64,000 bases of DNA from Cellulomonas sp. 73-145. GTDB lineage: Bacteria > Actinomycetota > Actinomycetes > Actinomycetales > Cellulomonadaceae. This document shows, piece after piece, positions 11,377 through 19,256 of the stretch; within the stretch, counting starts at the first letter, position 1; each line of letters opens with the position of its first letter. The DNA lies in NCBI GenBank assembly GCA_001898185.1, contig MKTI01000013.1, positions 186,001 through 250,000 of the forward strand, given 5' to 3'. The notes under the pieces were generated by a model. The model was not told the origin of the DNA. It did no database searches and saw only the letters and a list, made by a program, of their open reading frames with translations. Made by a program: the position numbers and the translations under genes.

Positions 11377-12093
11377 ATGGGCGCGGTACTGCACGACGGC
11401 CTGCTCGACGCGCTCGGCCGCGAGATCGTCGACGGCATCACCCCCGTCGGCTCCGCGCTGACGCTCGACGGCATCTGCGTGCGGTTCGGCGTCTCCCGGA
11501 CCGTCGCGCGCGAGGCGATGCGCATGCTCGAGTCGATGCGGCTGATCACCTCACGCCGGCGCGTCGGCCTGGTGGTCCGCCCGCGCGAGGAGTGGGACGT
11601 CTTCGACCCGCGACTGATCCGGTGGCGGCTGGACGGCCCCCAGCGCGCCGACCAGCTCCGCTCCCTGACCGAGCTCCGGCTCGCCGTCGAGCCGCACGCG
11701 GCCGCGTGCGCCGCGGCCGCGGCCGGCCGTCAGGAGGGCGACGAGCTGGTGGCGCTCACCGCGCGGATGCGCCGCCTCGGCGAGGAGGGCCGGCTCGCGG
11801 AGTTCATGGAGCTCGACATCGAGTTCCACGCGCGCCTGCTGCGCGCCTCGGGCAACGAGATGTTCGCCGCGCTGACCGACGTGGTGGCCGAGGTGCTCCG
11901 CGGCCGCACCGAGCACGGCCTGATGCCGCCGCACCCCGAGGAGGAGGCGCTGGCGGCCCACGAGGCGGTCGCCGCTGCCGTCCGGGCCGGTGACGCCGAG
12001 GCGGCCGAGACCGCGATGAGCCTGATCACCACCGAGGTGCGGCGAGCGCTGGCCGCTGCTCCGGCCACCCCTTCGTCCAGCTCGGGTCGCTGA
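11377..12093 (+). CDS. FadR-subfamily GntR transcriptional regulator
   Basis: Predicted repressor of the divergent gntK-gntP genes. The winged helix-turn-helix occupies residues about 5-70 (LTLDGICVRFGVSRTVAREAMRMLE). The FCD ligand domain follows (about 90-225), with the metal-binding Asp/His residues in LDIEFHARLLRASGN and HEAVAAAVRAGD. The start is placed at the ATG at 11377, preceded by GGGAGGA; an in-frame GTG at 11269 would add 36 unconserved residues. The last 68 bases overlap the 3' end of the convergent glycosyltransferase gene. Ligand (gluconate or 6-phosphogluconate) is inferred from neighbours. Confidence 0.88.
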   Translation: MGAVLHDGLLDALGREIVDGITPVGSALTLDGICVRFGVSRTVAREAMRMLESMRLITSRRRVGLVVRPREEWDVFDPRLIRWRLDGPQRADQLRSLTELRLAVEPHAAACAAAAAGRQEGDELVALTARMRRLGEEGRLAEFMELDIEFHARLLRASGNEMFAALTDVVAEVLRGRTEHGLMPPHPEEEALAAHEAVAAAVRAGDAEAAETAMSLITTEVRRALAAAPATPSSSSGR

Positions 12094-12985
12094 CCAGCGG
12101 GACCCATCGCGGTGACGGCGTCCGCCGGACCCGCTCGCCGAGCGCCCGCAGCGCCACCCCGACCCGCAGCAGACCGATGCCGAGCCGCGCGCGCACCGGC
12201 GACCACCGCCGCAAGGCGAGCGTCGCCTTGCCGGTGAAGAGCAGCCGCATCTTGGTCGCTGACGAGTTGCCCCCGGACGACGCACCGACGGCGTGCAGGG
12301 CCACCGCGTCGGGCGTGATCCGGGGACGCAGCCCCGCGGCCGCGGCGCGCAGCGACAGGTCCGCGTCCTCGCCGTACATGAAGTAGCTCTCGTCGAGGCC
12401 GCCCAGCAGGTCCCAGGTGGTCCGCTCGGCGATGAGCAGGCACCCGGTGACCACGTCGACCCGACGCGGGGTGTCCCGCTGCCAGCGCCCCAGCGACTCG
12501 GGGTCGAACAGCCGCGAGCCACGTAGCGCCGAGCTGAGACCGGTGGCGAAGCAGAACCAGCTCCACAGCGTCGGACGTCCCCAGCACGAGCTCGGGTCGA
12601 CCGAGCCGTCCGGCCGGACGGTCCGGCCGCCCACCAGTCCCGCGTCCGGGTGCTCGTCGAGTGCCCGGACCAGGGCGTCGACGCACCCCGGACGGACGAC
12701 CGCGTCGGGGTTGAGCAGCAGCACCCGCCGGCCGGTCGTCCGGGCGACCCCGAGGTTGCAGCCGCGGGCGAACCCGACGTTCTCCCCCGCGACCAGCACG
12801 TCGACCCGGTCAGCCCAGCGCTCCAGCAGGGCGAGCGTCTCGGCACCAGAGCCGCTGTCGACCACCACGGTCTCGACGCTGACCGACGGCCGGCCGTCGC
12901 CGGTCAGGGCCTGCAGGCAGCGCTCGAGCCACTCGGCACCGTCGTGCGACACGACGACCACCGACACCTCGGGCACCGCGGTCAC
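12026..12985 (-). CDS. Family 2 glycosyltransferase (rhamnosyltransferase-like)
   Basis: A cytoplasmic-face GT-A enzyme for surface polysaccharide assembly. The nucleotide-sugar fold opens with SVVVVSHDGAEWLERCL. VVVDSGSGAE is followed by GENVGFARGCNLG and the divalent-metal motif LNPDAVV (DXD-like). The acceptor side has GCLLIAERTTWDLLGGLDE and YFMYGEDADLSLR, both characteristic of WbbL/RfbF-type enzymes. The start is a GTG at 12985 overlapping the upstream acyltransferase stop by four bases (GTGA). Last gene of a three-gene operon (14456 to 12026). Sugar and acceptor cannot be read from sequence. Confidence 0.88.
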   Translation of the reverse strand: MTAVPEVSVVVVSHDGAEWLERCLQALTGDGRPSVSVETVVVDSGSGAETLALLERWADRVDVLVAGENVGFARGCNLGVARTTGRRVLLLNPDAVVRPGCVDALVRALDEHPDAGLVGGRTVRPDGSVDPSSCWGRPTLWSWFCFATGLSSALRGSRLFDPESLGRWQRDTPRRVDVVTGCLLIAERTTWDLLGGLDESYFMYGEDADLSLRAAAAGLRPRITPDAVALHAVGASSGGNSSATKMRLLFTGKATLALRRWSPVRARLGIGLLRVGVALRALGERVRRTPSPRWVPLVSDPSWTKGWPEQRPALAAPRW

Positions 12986-13584
12986 GGCGCCACCGCCGAC
13001 CCGGCGTCGTCGGCCGGCACGTAGCCGTCCCGCCAGCCGACCACCCGTGCCGGGCTGCCCACCGCGATGCAGTGGGCGGGCAACGAGCGCGACACCACCG
13101 AGGCGGCGCCGACGACGGCACCGTCGCCGATCGTCACGCCGGGCAGCACCACCACCCGGGCGCCGAGCCACACGTCGGAGCCGATCACCACGTCGGCCTC
13201 GCGCTTCGGCTGGTCCATCACGGGGGTCCCGTGGGCCAGGCCGTAGTTGCTGGCCGTGATGAACACCTCGGGCGCGAGCAGCACCTTGTCGCCCAGCACG
13301 ATCCGCCCGGTCGAGTCCCCCGCCCACAGGAAGCACCGCTCGCCCACGTGCACGTCGCGCCCGAGGACGATGCGCTCGCCGTTGCGCAGGCTCGCGACGG
13401 GCGACATCCGCAGCCCCGGGCCGGCCGTGATCCGGCGCCGCGGCTGCACGTGCGCGTAGGAGTAGAACCGCGCGACCTTGGCCAGGTGCACCAGCAGCCC
13501 GGGGTCGGCGACCCGTCGCAGCGCCCCGAGCAGCCCCTCACGGCGACCGTGCCCCGCGACGGGGCCGCGCGTCCCGGCGCTCAT
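12982..13584 (-). CDS. Left-handed beta-helix acyltransferase (WcaF/maltose O-acetyltransferase type)
   Basis: A 200-residue O-acyltransferase, probably acetylating a polysaccharide sugar. From residue about 55 onward it shows hexapeptide repeats (IVLGRDVHVGERCF, IVLGDKVLLAPEVFI, VVIGSDVWLGARVVVLPGVTIGDGAVVGAASVV) and ends with the family-typical AVGSPARVVGW. The start ATG overlaps the preceding glycosyltransferase stop (ATGA) and its stop overlaps the next start (GTGA), so the three genes form a coupled operon. Confidence 0.88.
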   Translation of the reverse strand: MSAGTRGPVAGHGRREGLLGALRRVADPGLLVHLAKVARFYSYAHVQPRRRITAGPGLRMSPVASLRNGERIVLGRDVHVGERCFLWAGDSTGRIVLGDKVLLAPEVFITASNYGLAHGTPVMDQPKREADVVIGSDVWLGARVVVLPGVTIGDGAVVGAASVVSRSLPAHCIAVGSPARVVGWRDGYVPADDAGSAVAP

Positions 13585-14456
13585 GCGGCGACCCGCGAGG
13601 TGAGGTCCGTGCCCCAGCGCCGGTCTCCGCGCACCCGCCGCACGGCCGCGACGCACCGGCTGGCGGCCGTGACGAGCAGGAACGCCGCGGCATCGACCAG
13701 GCCGACCTGACCGCTCCGCACCGAGCCGCGCAGGCCGCCCGCGTTGGTCGGGCCGTCCTCCGCACCGAGCCGCACCGCGAGCTCCCGGTTGCCGTTCACG
13801 ATGCGGGCCCGCCGCGACACCAGTGCACGGGTGGTCCGGGCCGCGTGGGCGACGAACGGCTCCGGCACCAGCACGCGCTCGTGCGGGGCGAACGACCGAC
13901 GCACCCACCCGTCGTCGTTGGTCACGTCGGGCAGGTCGCCGAGCCGTCGCCAGCCCGGCTCGTTCAGGGCGAAGACGCCGGACCCGACCATCCCCTCGCG
14001 CACGTACGGCAGCGACGTCCACACCCGGTAGAACCGGCGGACCAGCGCCGACGAGGCCCCGGCAGCCACCGTGAGCCGCGCCGAGGCGACGGTGGGGACG
14101 TCCGTGGCCAGCGCATCGGCCAGCGCCCGAGCGGTGGCAGCGGGCAGCTCGCAGTCGGCGTCCAGGACGATCACCGGCCACACGTCGACGGCCGCGAGAC
14201 CCGCGCGGAGCGCGCCGATCTTCCCGGCCTGCGCCAGCTCGAGGGCCTCGACGGCGTGGCCGAACTCCGCGGCGGCACGCCGCGCCACGGCGACCGTCCC
14301 GTCGGACGAGCCGTTGCTCACCACCAGGACCTTGAGCCGGCCCGGCGGCACGTCCTCGAGCAGCACCCGGAGGCACCGGCCGATCACCGCGGCCTCGTCG
14401 TGCGCCGGTACCAGCACGGTCGCCACGGCGCCGCCGTCAGCCCCCGAGCCCTCCAT
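13581..14456 (-). CDS. Family 2 glycosyltransferase
   Basis: First gene of the 14456-12026 operon, 291 residues. The GT-A fold begins with TVLVPAHDEAAVIGRCL. VLVVSNGSSDGT follows, and the DXD-type motif is in VIVLDADCELP (residues about 95-105). A likely membrane-associated segment lies near residues 255-275 (VGLVDAAAFLLVTAASRCVAA). The promoter region upstream shares a sequence block with that of the WbaP-like gene at 48.1 kb, which suggests co-regulation. The sugar transferred is unknown. Confidence 0.85.
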   Translation of the reverse strand: MEGSGADGGAVATVLVPAHDEAAVIGRCLRVLLEDVPPGRLKVLVVSNGSSDGTVAVARRAAAEFGHAVEALELAQAGKIGALRAGLAAVDVWPVIVLDADCELPAATARALADALATDVPTVASARLTVAAGASSALVRRFYRVWTSLPYVREGMVGSGVFALNEPGWRRLGDLPDVTNDDGWVRRSFAPHERVLVPEPFVAHAARTTRALVSRRARIVNGNRELAVRLGAEDGPTNAGGLRGSVRSGQVGLVDAAAFLLVTAASRCVAAVRRVRGDRRWGTDLTSRVAA

Positions 14457-14498
14457 CGCGCACCCCCATCACCGCACGCCACCACCCGACGGCCAGTC

Positions 14499-14531
14499 GA
14501 GGCTATTGCACCTTCTGCCCCGATTCAGGAC
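14499..14531 (-). promoter_or_regulatory. Promoter element shared with the WbaP-like gene
   Basis: GAGGCTATTGC (14499-14509) and CCGATTCAGGAC (14520-14531), read on the plus strand, also occur, the first exactly and the second with one change, upstream of the WbaP-like gene at 48160-48212. Both pairs sit 40-75 bases upstream of a minus-strand polysaccharide gene. It is probably a shared promoter or activator site. Confidence 0.5.
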
Positions 14532-14542
14532 GGGCGACGGTA

Positions 14543-14589
14543 ATCACCCGGCACATCACCCGTGCGGCGGCACGGCACCGCCGGGTGAT
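14543..14589. promoter_or_regulatory. Nested inverted repeats in a divergent promoter region
   Basis: ATCACCCGGC (14543-14552) pairs with GCCGGGTGAT (14580-14589). Inside it CCGTGC (14560-14565) pairs with GCACGG (14570-14575). It lies between the divergent glycosyltransferase and FAD oxidoreductase genes, so it could be an operator or the leader hairpin of either transcript. Confidence 0.4.
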
Positions 14590-14678
14590 CTCTGCCGGCG
14601 CCCCCGCCGCCGCTCCCCGCCCGTGGAATCCTGCCGTCGACACCGGCATCCGAACGGTGCACCGAGGAGATGGACGAG

Positions 14679-15875
14679 ATGGCACACGTGGTCGTGGTCG
14701 GCGCGGGGATCGTCGGGCTGGCGACCGCGGCACGGCTGGCTGCGGACGGTCACCGGGTGACCGTGCTGGACAAGGAGCGGCGGGTCGCCACCCACCAGAC
14801 CGGCCGGAACTCCGGCGTCATCCACTCCGGCCTCTACTACGCCCCCGGCAGCCTCAAGGCGACGATGGCGGTCGCCGGGTCCCGCAGCATGGTCGACTTC
14901 GCCACCCGGCACCTGGTGGACGTCCGCGTGACGGGCAAGCTCGTGGTCGCGTCGACGGACGACGAGGTCGACGGCCTGCACAGGCTCGCGGAACGAGGCG
15001 CCGCGAACGGCGTCGCCGCACGGCTGGTCACCTCGTCGCAGGCGCGCGAGCTCGAGCCGAACGTGGCGTGCGTCGAGGCGTTGCGGGTCGAGCCGACGGG
15101 GATCGTCGACTACGTCGGGGTCTGCCGCGCTCTCGCCGACGAGGTGCGCGCCGCGGGCGGCGAGGTGCTCCTCGGCGCCGGGCTGGTCGCGGCGCAGGAG
15201 GACACGTCCGGGGTTCGCGTGCGTGCGGCTCACGGTGACGGGTCGGGTCGCCTGGACCTGCAGGCGGACGGGCTGGTGTCCTGTGCCGGCCTGCAGGCGG
15301 ACCGCGTCGCGCGGGCGTGCGAGGTGGACCCCTCGGCACGGATCGTGCCGTTCCGCGGCGAGTACTTCGCCCTTGCGCCGCGGGCGGCCGCGCTGGTCCA
15401 GGGCCTCGTCTACCCCGTCCCGGACCCCCGCTTCCCCTTCCTCGGCGTCCACCTGACGCGCGGGGTCGACGGCGGCGTGCACGCCGGGCCCAACGCGGTG
15501 CTCGCCCTCGCCCGGGAGGGCTACACCTGGCGGGACGTGGTGCCGGGCGACCTGGCGGACGCCTTGTCCTGGCCGGGGACGTGGCGGATGGCGGTGCACA
15601 ACGTCGTCCCGGGGGCGCGTGAGGTGCTGCGCTCCCTGTCGAAGAAGGCGTTCGCCGCGAGCCTCGCGCGCATCGTGCCCGACATCCGGGAGGACGACCT
15701 GCTCCCGGCTCCCGCCGGCGTCCGCGCGCAGGCCGTCGAGCGCGACGGCACCCTGGCGGACGACTTCGTCATCCAGCGCACCGCACGGCAGGTGCACGTG
15801 CTGAACGCACCGTCACCCGCTGCGACGGCGGCGCTCGAGATCGCCCGGCACATCACCGCCGAGCTGGCGCTCTGA
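14679..15875 (+). CDS. lhgO: FAD-dependent oxidoreductase, L-2-hydroxyglutarate oxidase family
   Basis: Likely oxidises L-2-hydroxyglutarate to 2-oxoglutarate, passing electrons to the quinone pool. The N-terminal dinucleotide fold (VVVVGAGIVGLATAARLA) is followed by THQTGRNSGVIHSGLYY, strongly diagnostic of the LhgO/YgaF family. Later blocks are VSCAGLQADRVA, PFRGEYFAL, VYPVPDPRFPFLGVHLTR and HAGPNAVLALAREGY; the C-terminus retains VLNAPSPAATAALEIA. The start is placed at the second ATG (14679) because GAGGAG lies nine bases before it and abuts the first ATG (14670). Its presence inside the polysaccharide region is not explained by neighbours. Confidence 0.88.
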   Translation: MAHVVVVGAGIVGLATAARLAADGHRVTVLDKERRVATHQTGRNSGVIHSGLYYAPGSLKATMAVAGSRSMVDFATRHLVDVRVTGKLVVASTDDEVDGLHRLAERGAANGVAARLVTSSQARELEPNVACVEALRVEPTGIVDYVGVCRALADEVRAAGGEVLLGAGLVAAQEDTSGVRVRAAHGDGSGRLDLQADGLVSCAGLQADRVARACEVDPSARIVPFRGEYFALAPRAAALVQGLVYPVPDPRFPFLGVHLTRGVDGGVHAGPNAVLALAREGYTWRDVVPGDLADALSWPGTWRMAVHNVVPGAREVLRSLSKKAFAASLARIVPDIREDDLLPAPAGVRAQAVERDGTLADDFVIQRTARQVHVLNAPSPAATAALEIARHITAELAL

Positions 15876-15943
15876 CGCTTCGCACCCGGGTGAATCCTGG
15901 GGGACCGCCCTCCCATCCCACGCCGCCGTCCTAGGGTTGACCT

Positions 15944-15957
15944 GTCCCGAATGTCCG
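15944..15957. promoter_or_regulatory. GTCCCGAATGTCCG element upstream of the lipoprotein gene
   Basis: GTCCCGAAT matches the element upstream of the WbaP-like gene (minus strand 48212-48204). The reverse strand also reads CGGACA-N3-GGGAC, matching sites at 45709 and 48203. It lies about 50 bases before the lipoprotein start at 16006. Confidence 0.4.
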
Positions 15958-16005
15958 TTTGGGGCAGGTATGCCGCCGCGTCGGTGGTGTCGGAGGCGCG
16001 TGAAC

Positions 16006-16707
16006 ATGGGTCGTCCAGCGAGACCGTCGGCAGCTCGCACCCTGGCGTGGGGAGCGCTGGTCGGGGCGTTGCTCGGGCTGACGGGATGCACCGCCGCGCA
16101 CCAGGCGACGGACGCGAGCACGGCTGGTGCCGCCCACGCAGCAGCGGACGGCGCGACCACGGGCACGCAAGGGTCGTCCGGCGGCACCGGGGACGGCACG
16201 TCGGGCTCGTCGTCCGGGGCGCACGGCAGCGCGCCGGCGTCCTCGGCCGCGCCCGGGCGCGAGCAGGCTCCGGGGCCGGCGGCACCTCCGGTCGTCGCGC
16301 TGCCCGGCCTGCAGGCGGCGCCGACCGCCCCGGCGGCCGAGCCTCTCCTCACCGGGGCCGCACCGGCGACCGCCGAGCGCAACGGCGCCGTCGTCGCGGG
16401 CTTCCCCGTCAAGGTGGTCCCGGTCCCGAAGGGCGTGACGGTCGTCTCGAGCTCCGTGTCCAGCGAGGGCACCCGGGTGCAGGTCGGCATGCAGGCGTCG
16501 AGCGCGGCGACCCCGGCCCAGGTGCTCGGCGCGTACGACGAGGCGTTCGGCGCGGGCGGCTTCACCCCGGCCAGCAGCCCCGCCCTGCCCGGGACGTCGG
16601 CGCACCTGTACCAGCACGGGACGGACGGCATCGTCGTGACCGTCAAGGCACGCCTCGGCGGTGGGACCGAGATCGCCGTCGCCGGCAGCCTGACCACGGC
16701 CGGCTGA
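16006..16707 (+). CDS. Putative lipoprotein with low-complexity linker
   Basis: A 233-residue secreted lipoprotein of unknown function. The start is the ATG at 16006, with GGAGG nine bases upstream. The signal peptide has a basic N-region, a hydrophobic core and the lipobox GLTGC near residue 26. Residues about 30-105 are Ala/Gly/Ser/Thr-rich and probably span the cell wall. A small folded domain occupies about 125-233 (FPVKVVPVPKGVTVVSSSVSSE through LTTAG), with alternating beta and helical character. I do not recognise the domain. Four bases separate it from the MFS gene, so it is likely first in a lipoprotein-MFS-TolB operon. Confidence 0.75.
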   Translation: MGRPARPSAARTLAWGALVGALLGLTGCTAAHQATDASTAGAAHAAADGATTGTQGSSGGTGDGTSGSSSGAHGSAPASSAAPGREQAPGPAAPPVVALPGLQAAPTAPAAEPLLTGAAPATAERNGAVVAGFPVKVVPVPKGVTVVSSSVSSEGTRVQVGMQASSAATPAQVLGAYDEAFGAGGFTPASSPALPGTSAHLYQHGTDGIVVTVKARLGGGTEIAVAGSLTTAG

Positions 16708-16711
16708 CGCC

Positions 16712-18085
16712 GTGCGGAGCACCTCGTCCGCCGAGACGGTGGCCGCGGCCGGTGCCTCCTCCGCCACAGCCGTCAGGCGGACCGGCTCACCTCGCGCCTC
16801 GTCACGACGCGTGCGGGTCTCGTCGGTCGTCGTCGCGCTCGGGTTCGTCAGCCTGCTGACCGACATCTCGTCGGAGGCCGTCTCCGCGGTGCTGCCGCTG
16901 TTCATCACCGGCGCGCTCGGCATGTCCACGCTGACCTACGGGTTCGTCGACGGCCTGATGCAGGGTGCCACCGCCCTGGTGCGCGTGGTGGGTGGCTGGG
17001 CGTCCGACCGCGGCGACCACCCGAAATGGGTTGCGTTCCTCGGCTACGGGGTCTCGGCGCTGACCAGGGCGGGCCTGCTGCTGGCGTCCGGGTTCCTCGC
17101 GATCACCGCGCTCGTGGCGGTGGACCGGGTGGGCAAGGGCATGCGGACGGCACCGCGGGACGCGATGATCGCCGCCTCGTCGGACCCGCGCACGCTGGGC
17201 CGGTCGTTCGGCGTGCACCGCACCTTCGACACCGTGGGGGCGGCGCTCGGTCCCCTGGCTGCCTTCGTCGTGCTCTGGGCGATCCCCAACGGGTACCGGA
17301 CGGTGTTCGTCATCTCGTTCGGCTGCGCCGTCCTCGGTCTGGCGGTCCTGGGACTCATGGTGCCGGACCTGCGCCCGCGTCGCGCCGCCTGGCTCGAGCG
17401 GCACCGCGTACGCGAGGAGCGCGGACTGCCCAAGTGCAAGGGCTGCACCTGCGACCTGACCGCGCTCGCACCCGGCGGCAAGCAGTCGTTCAGCTGGCGG
17501 TTCCTCACCGAACCAGGGGTCAGGCGGCTCATGGGCGTGGCCGGCCTGCTCGCGCTGCTCACGGTGGGCGACGGGTTCGTCTACCTCTCGCTGCAGACGC
17601 GGGACGGTTTCGCCTCCAAGTGGTTCCCGCTGCTCTACGTCGGCACCAATGCGGCGTACATGTGCCTCGCCACGCCGATGGGTCGCCTCGCCGACCGCAT
17701 CGGGCGGGCGAAGGTGTTCGTCGCCTCGCACGTCGCCCTGCTGGGCGCGTACCTGTGCGCGGCCGTCGTCGGCGGCGGCACGGCGTCGACGGTCGCGACG
17801 CTGGCGCTGCTCGGCCTGTTCTACGCCGGCACGGACGGGGTGCTGTCGGCACTGGCGGGCCGGCTGGCCGGTCCCGCGGTGCGCGGCTCCGCGATCGGCA
17901 CGGCGCAGGGCGTGGTGGCCGGTTCCCGGATGTGCGCCTCGTGGCTGTTCGGACTCGCCTGGTTCACGCTGGGCCGCAGCCCCGCGATGCTCCTGGTCGC
18001 CGGCCTGCTCGCGGTGGCCGTCCCCGTCGCCTGGCGCACGCTTCGGCCGCTCGACGCGCGCCTGCGGACGCAGGCCGCCGCATGA
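16712..18085 (+). CDS. MFS transporter with a cysteine cluster in the central loop
   Basis: Twelve-segment major facilitator, 457 residues from a GTG start. The N-terminal half has GWASDRGDHPKW and DRVGKGMRTAPRDAM, the latter typical of a subgroup of actinobacterial MFS proteins of unknown substrate. The C-terminal half has GRLADRIGRAKVF. The central cytoplasmic loop (about residues 220-250) contains KCKGCTCD, a possible metal-binding cluster. The first 35 residues are polar and unconserved, so an internal start is possible. Its stop overlaps the start of the TolB-like gene (ATGA), which couples transport to an extracytoplasmic propeller protein. Substrate unknown. Confidence 0.85.
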   Translation: MRSTSSAETVAAAGASSATAVRRTGSPRASSRRVRVSSVVVALGFVSLLTDISSEAVSAVLPLFITGALGMSTLTYGFVDGLMQGATALVRVVGGWASDRGDHPKWVAFLGYGVSALTRAGLLLASGFLAITALVAVDRVGKGMRTAPRDAMIAASSDPRTLGRSFGVHRTFDTVGAALGPLAAFVVLWAIPNGYRTVFVISFGCAVLGLAVLGLMVPDLRPRRAAWLERHRVREERGLPKCKGCTCDLTALAPGGKQSFSWRFLTEPGVRRLMGVAGLLALLTVGDGFVYLSLQTRDGFASKWFPLLYVGTNAAYMCLATPMGRLADRIGRAKVFVASHVALLGAYLCAAVVGGGTASTVATLALLGLFYAGTDGVLSALAGRLAGPAVRGSAIGTAQGVVAGSRMCASWLFGLAWFTLGRSPAMLLVAGLLAVAVPVAWRTLRPLDARLRTQAAA

Positions 18086-19107
18086 GCCGGCCCGCACCGC
18101 GGCTGGTCGCGCTGGTCGCCGTGGTGCTCGTCGTGACGGTGGGCGTGGGGTGGTACGTCCTCCGGGCCGCCGCGAGCCACCGGGCCCTGGTGTCCTCCGC
18201 CCCGTCGGTCGCCAGCACCGACCTCGGCTCCGCCACCACGGTGCCGCACGTCGTGTTCCGGTCCACGCTGCCGGGGACGCACTACGGAGAGGTGGCGGTG
18301 GCGCCGCTGACCGACCCGGCCGGCCCCCGCGCGTTCACCGACGCGGCGTGCGACCAGCTCGACACCGTCGGCACCACCACGGTGTGCCTGCGCGTGGTGC
18401 GCGACGTGGTCACCCGCTACGAGACCGCCGTGCTCGACGCCTCGTGGCGGCCCACCGTCACGTGGCCGCTGCCCGGGGTCCCCAGCCGTTCCCGCCTCTC
18501 GCCGGACGGCGGACTGGTGGCGACCACCGCCTTCATCACGGAGCAGGCGTGCTCCAAGGCGGGCTCGTCGACCGAGACGCGGATCCATCGGGCCGACGGC
18601 ACCGACCTGGGCAACCTCGAGGAGTGGGCGCTCACCGTCGACGGCAAGCCCTACACCGCGACGGACCGCAACTTCTGGGGCGTGTCGTTCGTCGACGACG
18701 AGACGTTCTACGTCACGGCCGCCTCGCAGTCCGCGAACGCCACCTGGCTGGTGCGGGGAACGGTCTCGGCCCGGACGCTGACCGCCGTCCGAACCGGTGG
18801 CGAGTACCCCTCGGTCTCCCCCGACGGCACACGGGTGGCGTACAAGAAGCTGCTCCGCACCGATGCCGGCCAGAAGGTGTGGGCGTTCGCCGTCCTGACG
18901 CTCGGCACGGGGACGGAGACGGTGTACGACGCCACCGCGGGGACGGACGACCAGGCCCAGTGGCTCGACGACACCACGATCCTGTACGGGCTGGCCCGTG
19001 CGGACCAGCCCGGCACCACCGACGTGTGGTCCCTCGACGTCGGCACGCTGGCGGCCCGGCCGACCCTCTTCATCCCGGGGGCGTGGTCCCCGGCGGTGGT
19101 CCGCTGA
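18082..19107 (+). CDS. Membrane-anchored TolB-like beta-propeller protein (copy 1)
   Basis: A 341-residue protein with one N-terminal membrane segment (LVALVAVVLVVTVGVGWYV) and an extracytoplasmic part built of PD40/TolB-like blades (SRLSPDGGLVATTAF, YPSVSPDGTRVAY, ILYGLARADQPGTTDVWSLD). Two cysteines near residues 90 and 105 are conserved in the tandem copy at 19257 and may form a disulfide. It is translationally coupled to the MFS gene. Function is unknown; propellers of this type usually bind partners or glycans. The next gene is a clear paralogue. Confidence 0.82.
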   Translation: MSRPAPRLVALVAVVLVVTVGVGWYVLRAAASHRALVSSAPSVASTDLGSATTVPHVVFRSTLPGTHYGEVAVAPLTDPAGPRAFTDAACDQLDTVGTTTVCLRVVRDVVTRYETAVLDASWRPTVTWPLPGVPSRSRLSPDGGLVATTAFITEQACSKAGSSTETRIHRADGTDLGNLEEWALTVDGKPYTATDRNFWGVSFVDDETFYVTAASQSANATWLVRGTVSARTLTAVRTGGEYPSVSPDGTRVAYKKLLRTDAGQKVWAFAVLTLGTGTETVYDATAGTDDQAQWLDDTTILYGLARADQPGTTDVWSLDVGTLAARPTLFIPGAWSPAVVR

Positions 19108-19256
19108 CGGTCTCGGATCACCCGGCGGGACACCGCTGCGGCACTGGGCGCGGGGGTCTCGGTACCCCACACTGGGCGTCAGCCGGCGCCGGCGGGACAC
19201 CGCTCCCGCCGCCGCGGCGCTCGTGGCAGCCGCCGAGGACCGAGGAGTGACCGCCC

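Noticed and set aside
19122..19204. A 16-base direct repeat between the TolB-like paralogues as a possible attachment site
   Set aside because: It is short, not associated with an integrase or tRNA, and is more simply a by-product of the tandem duplication.
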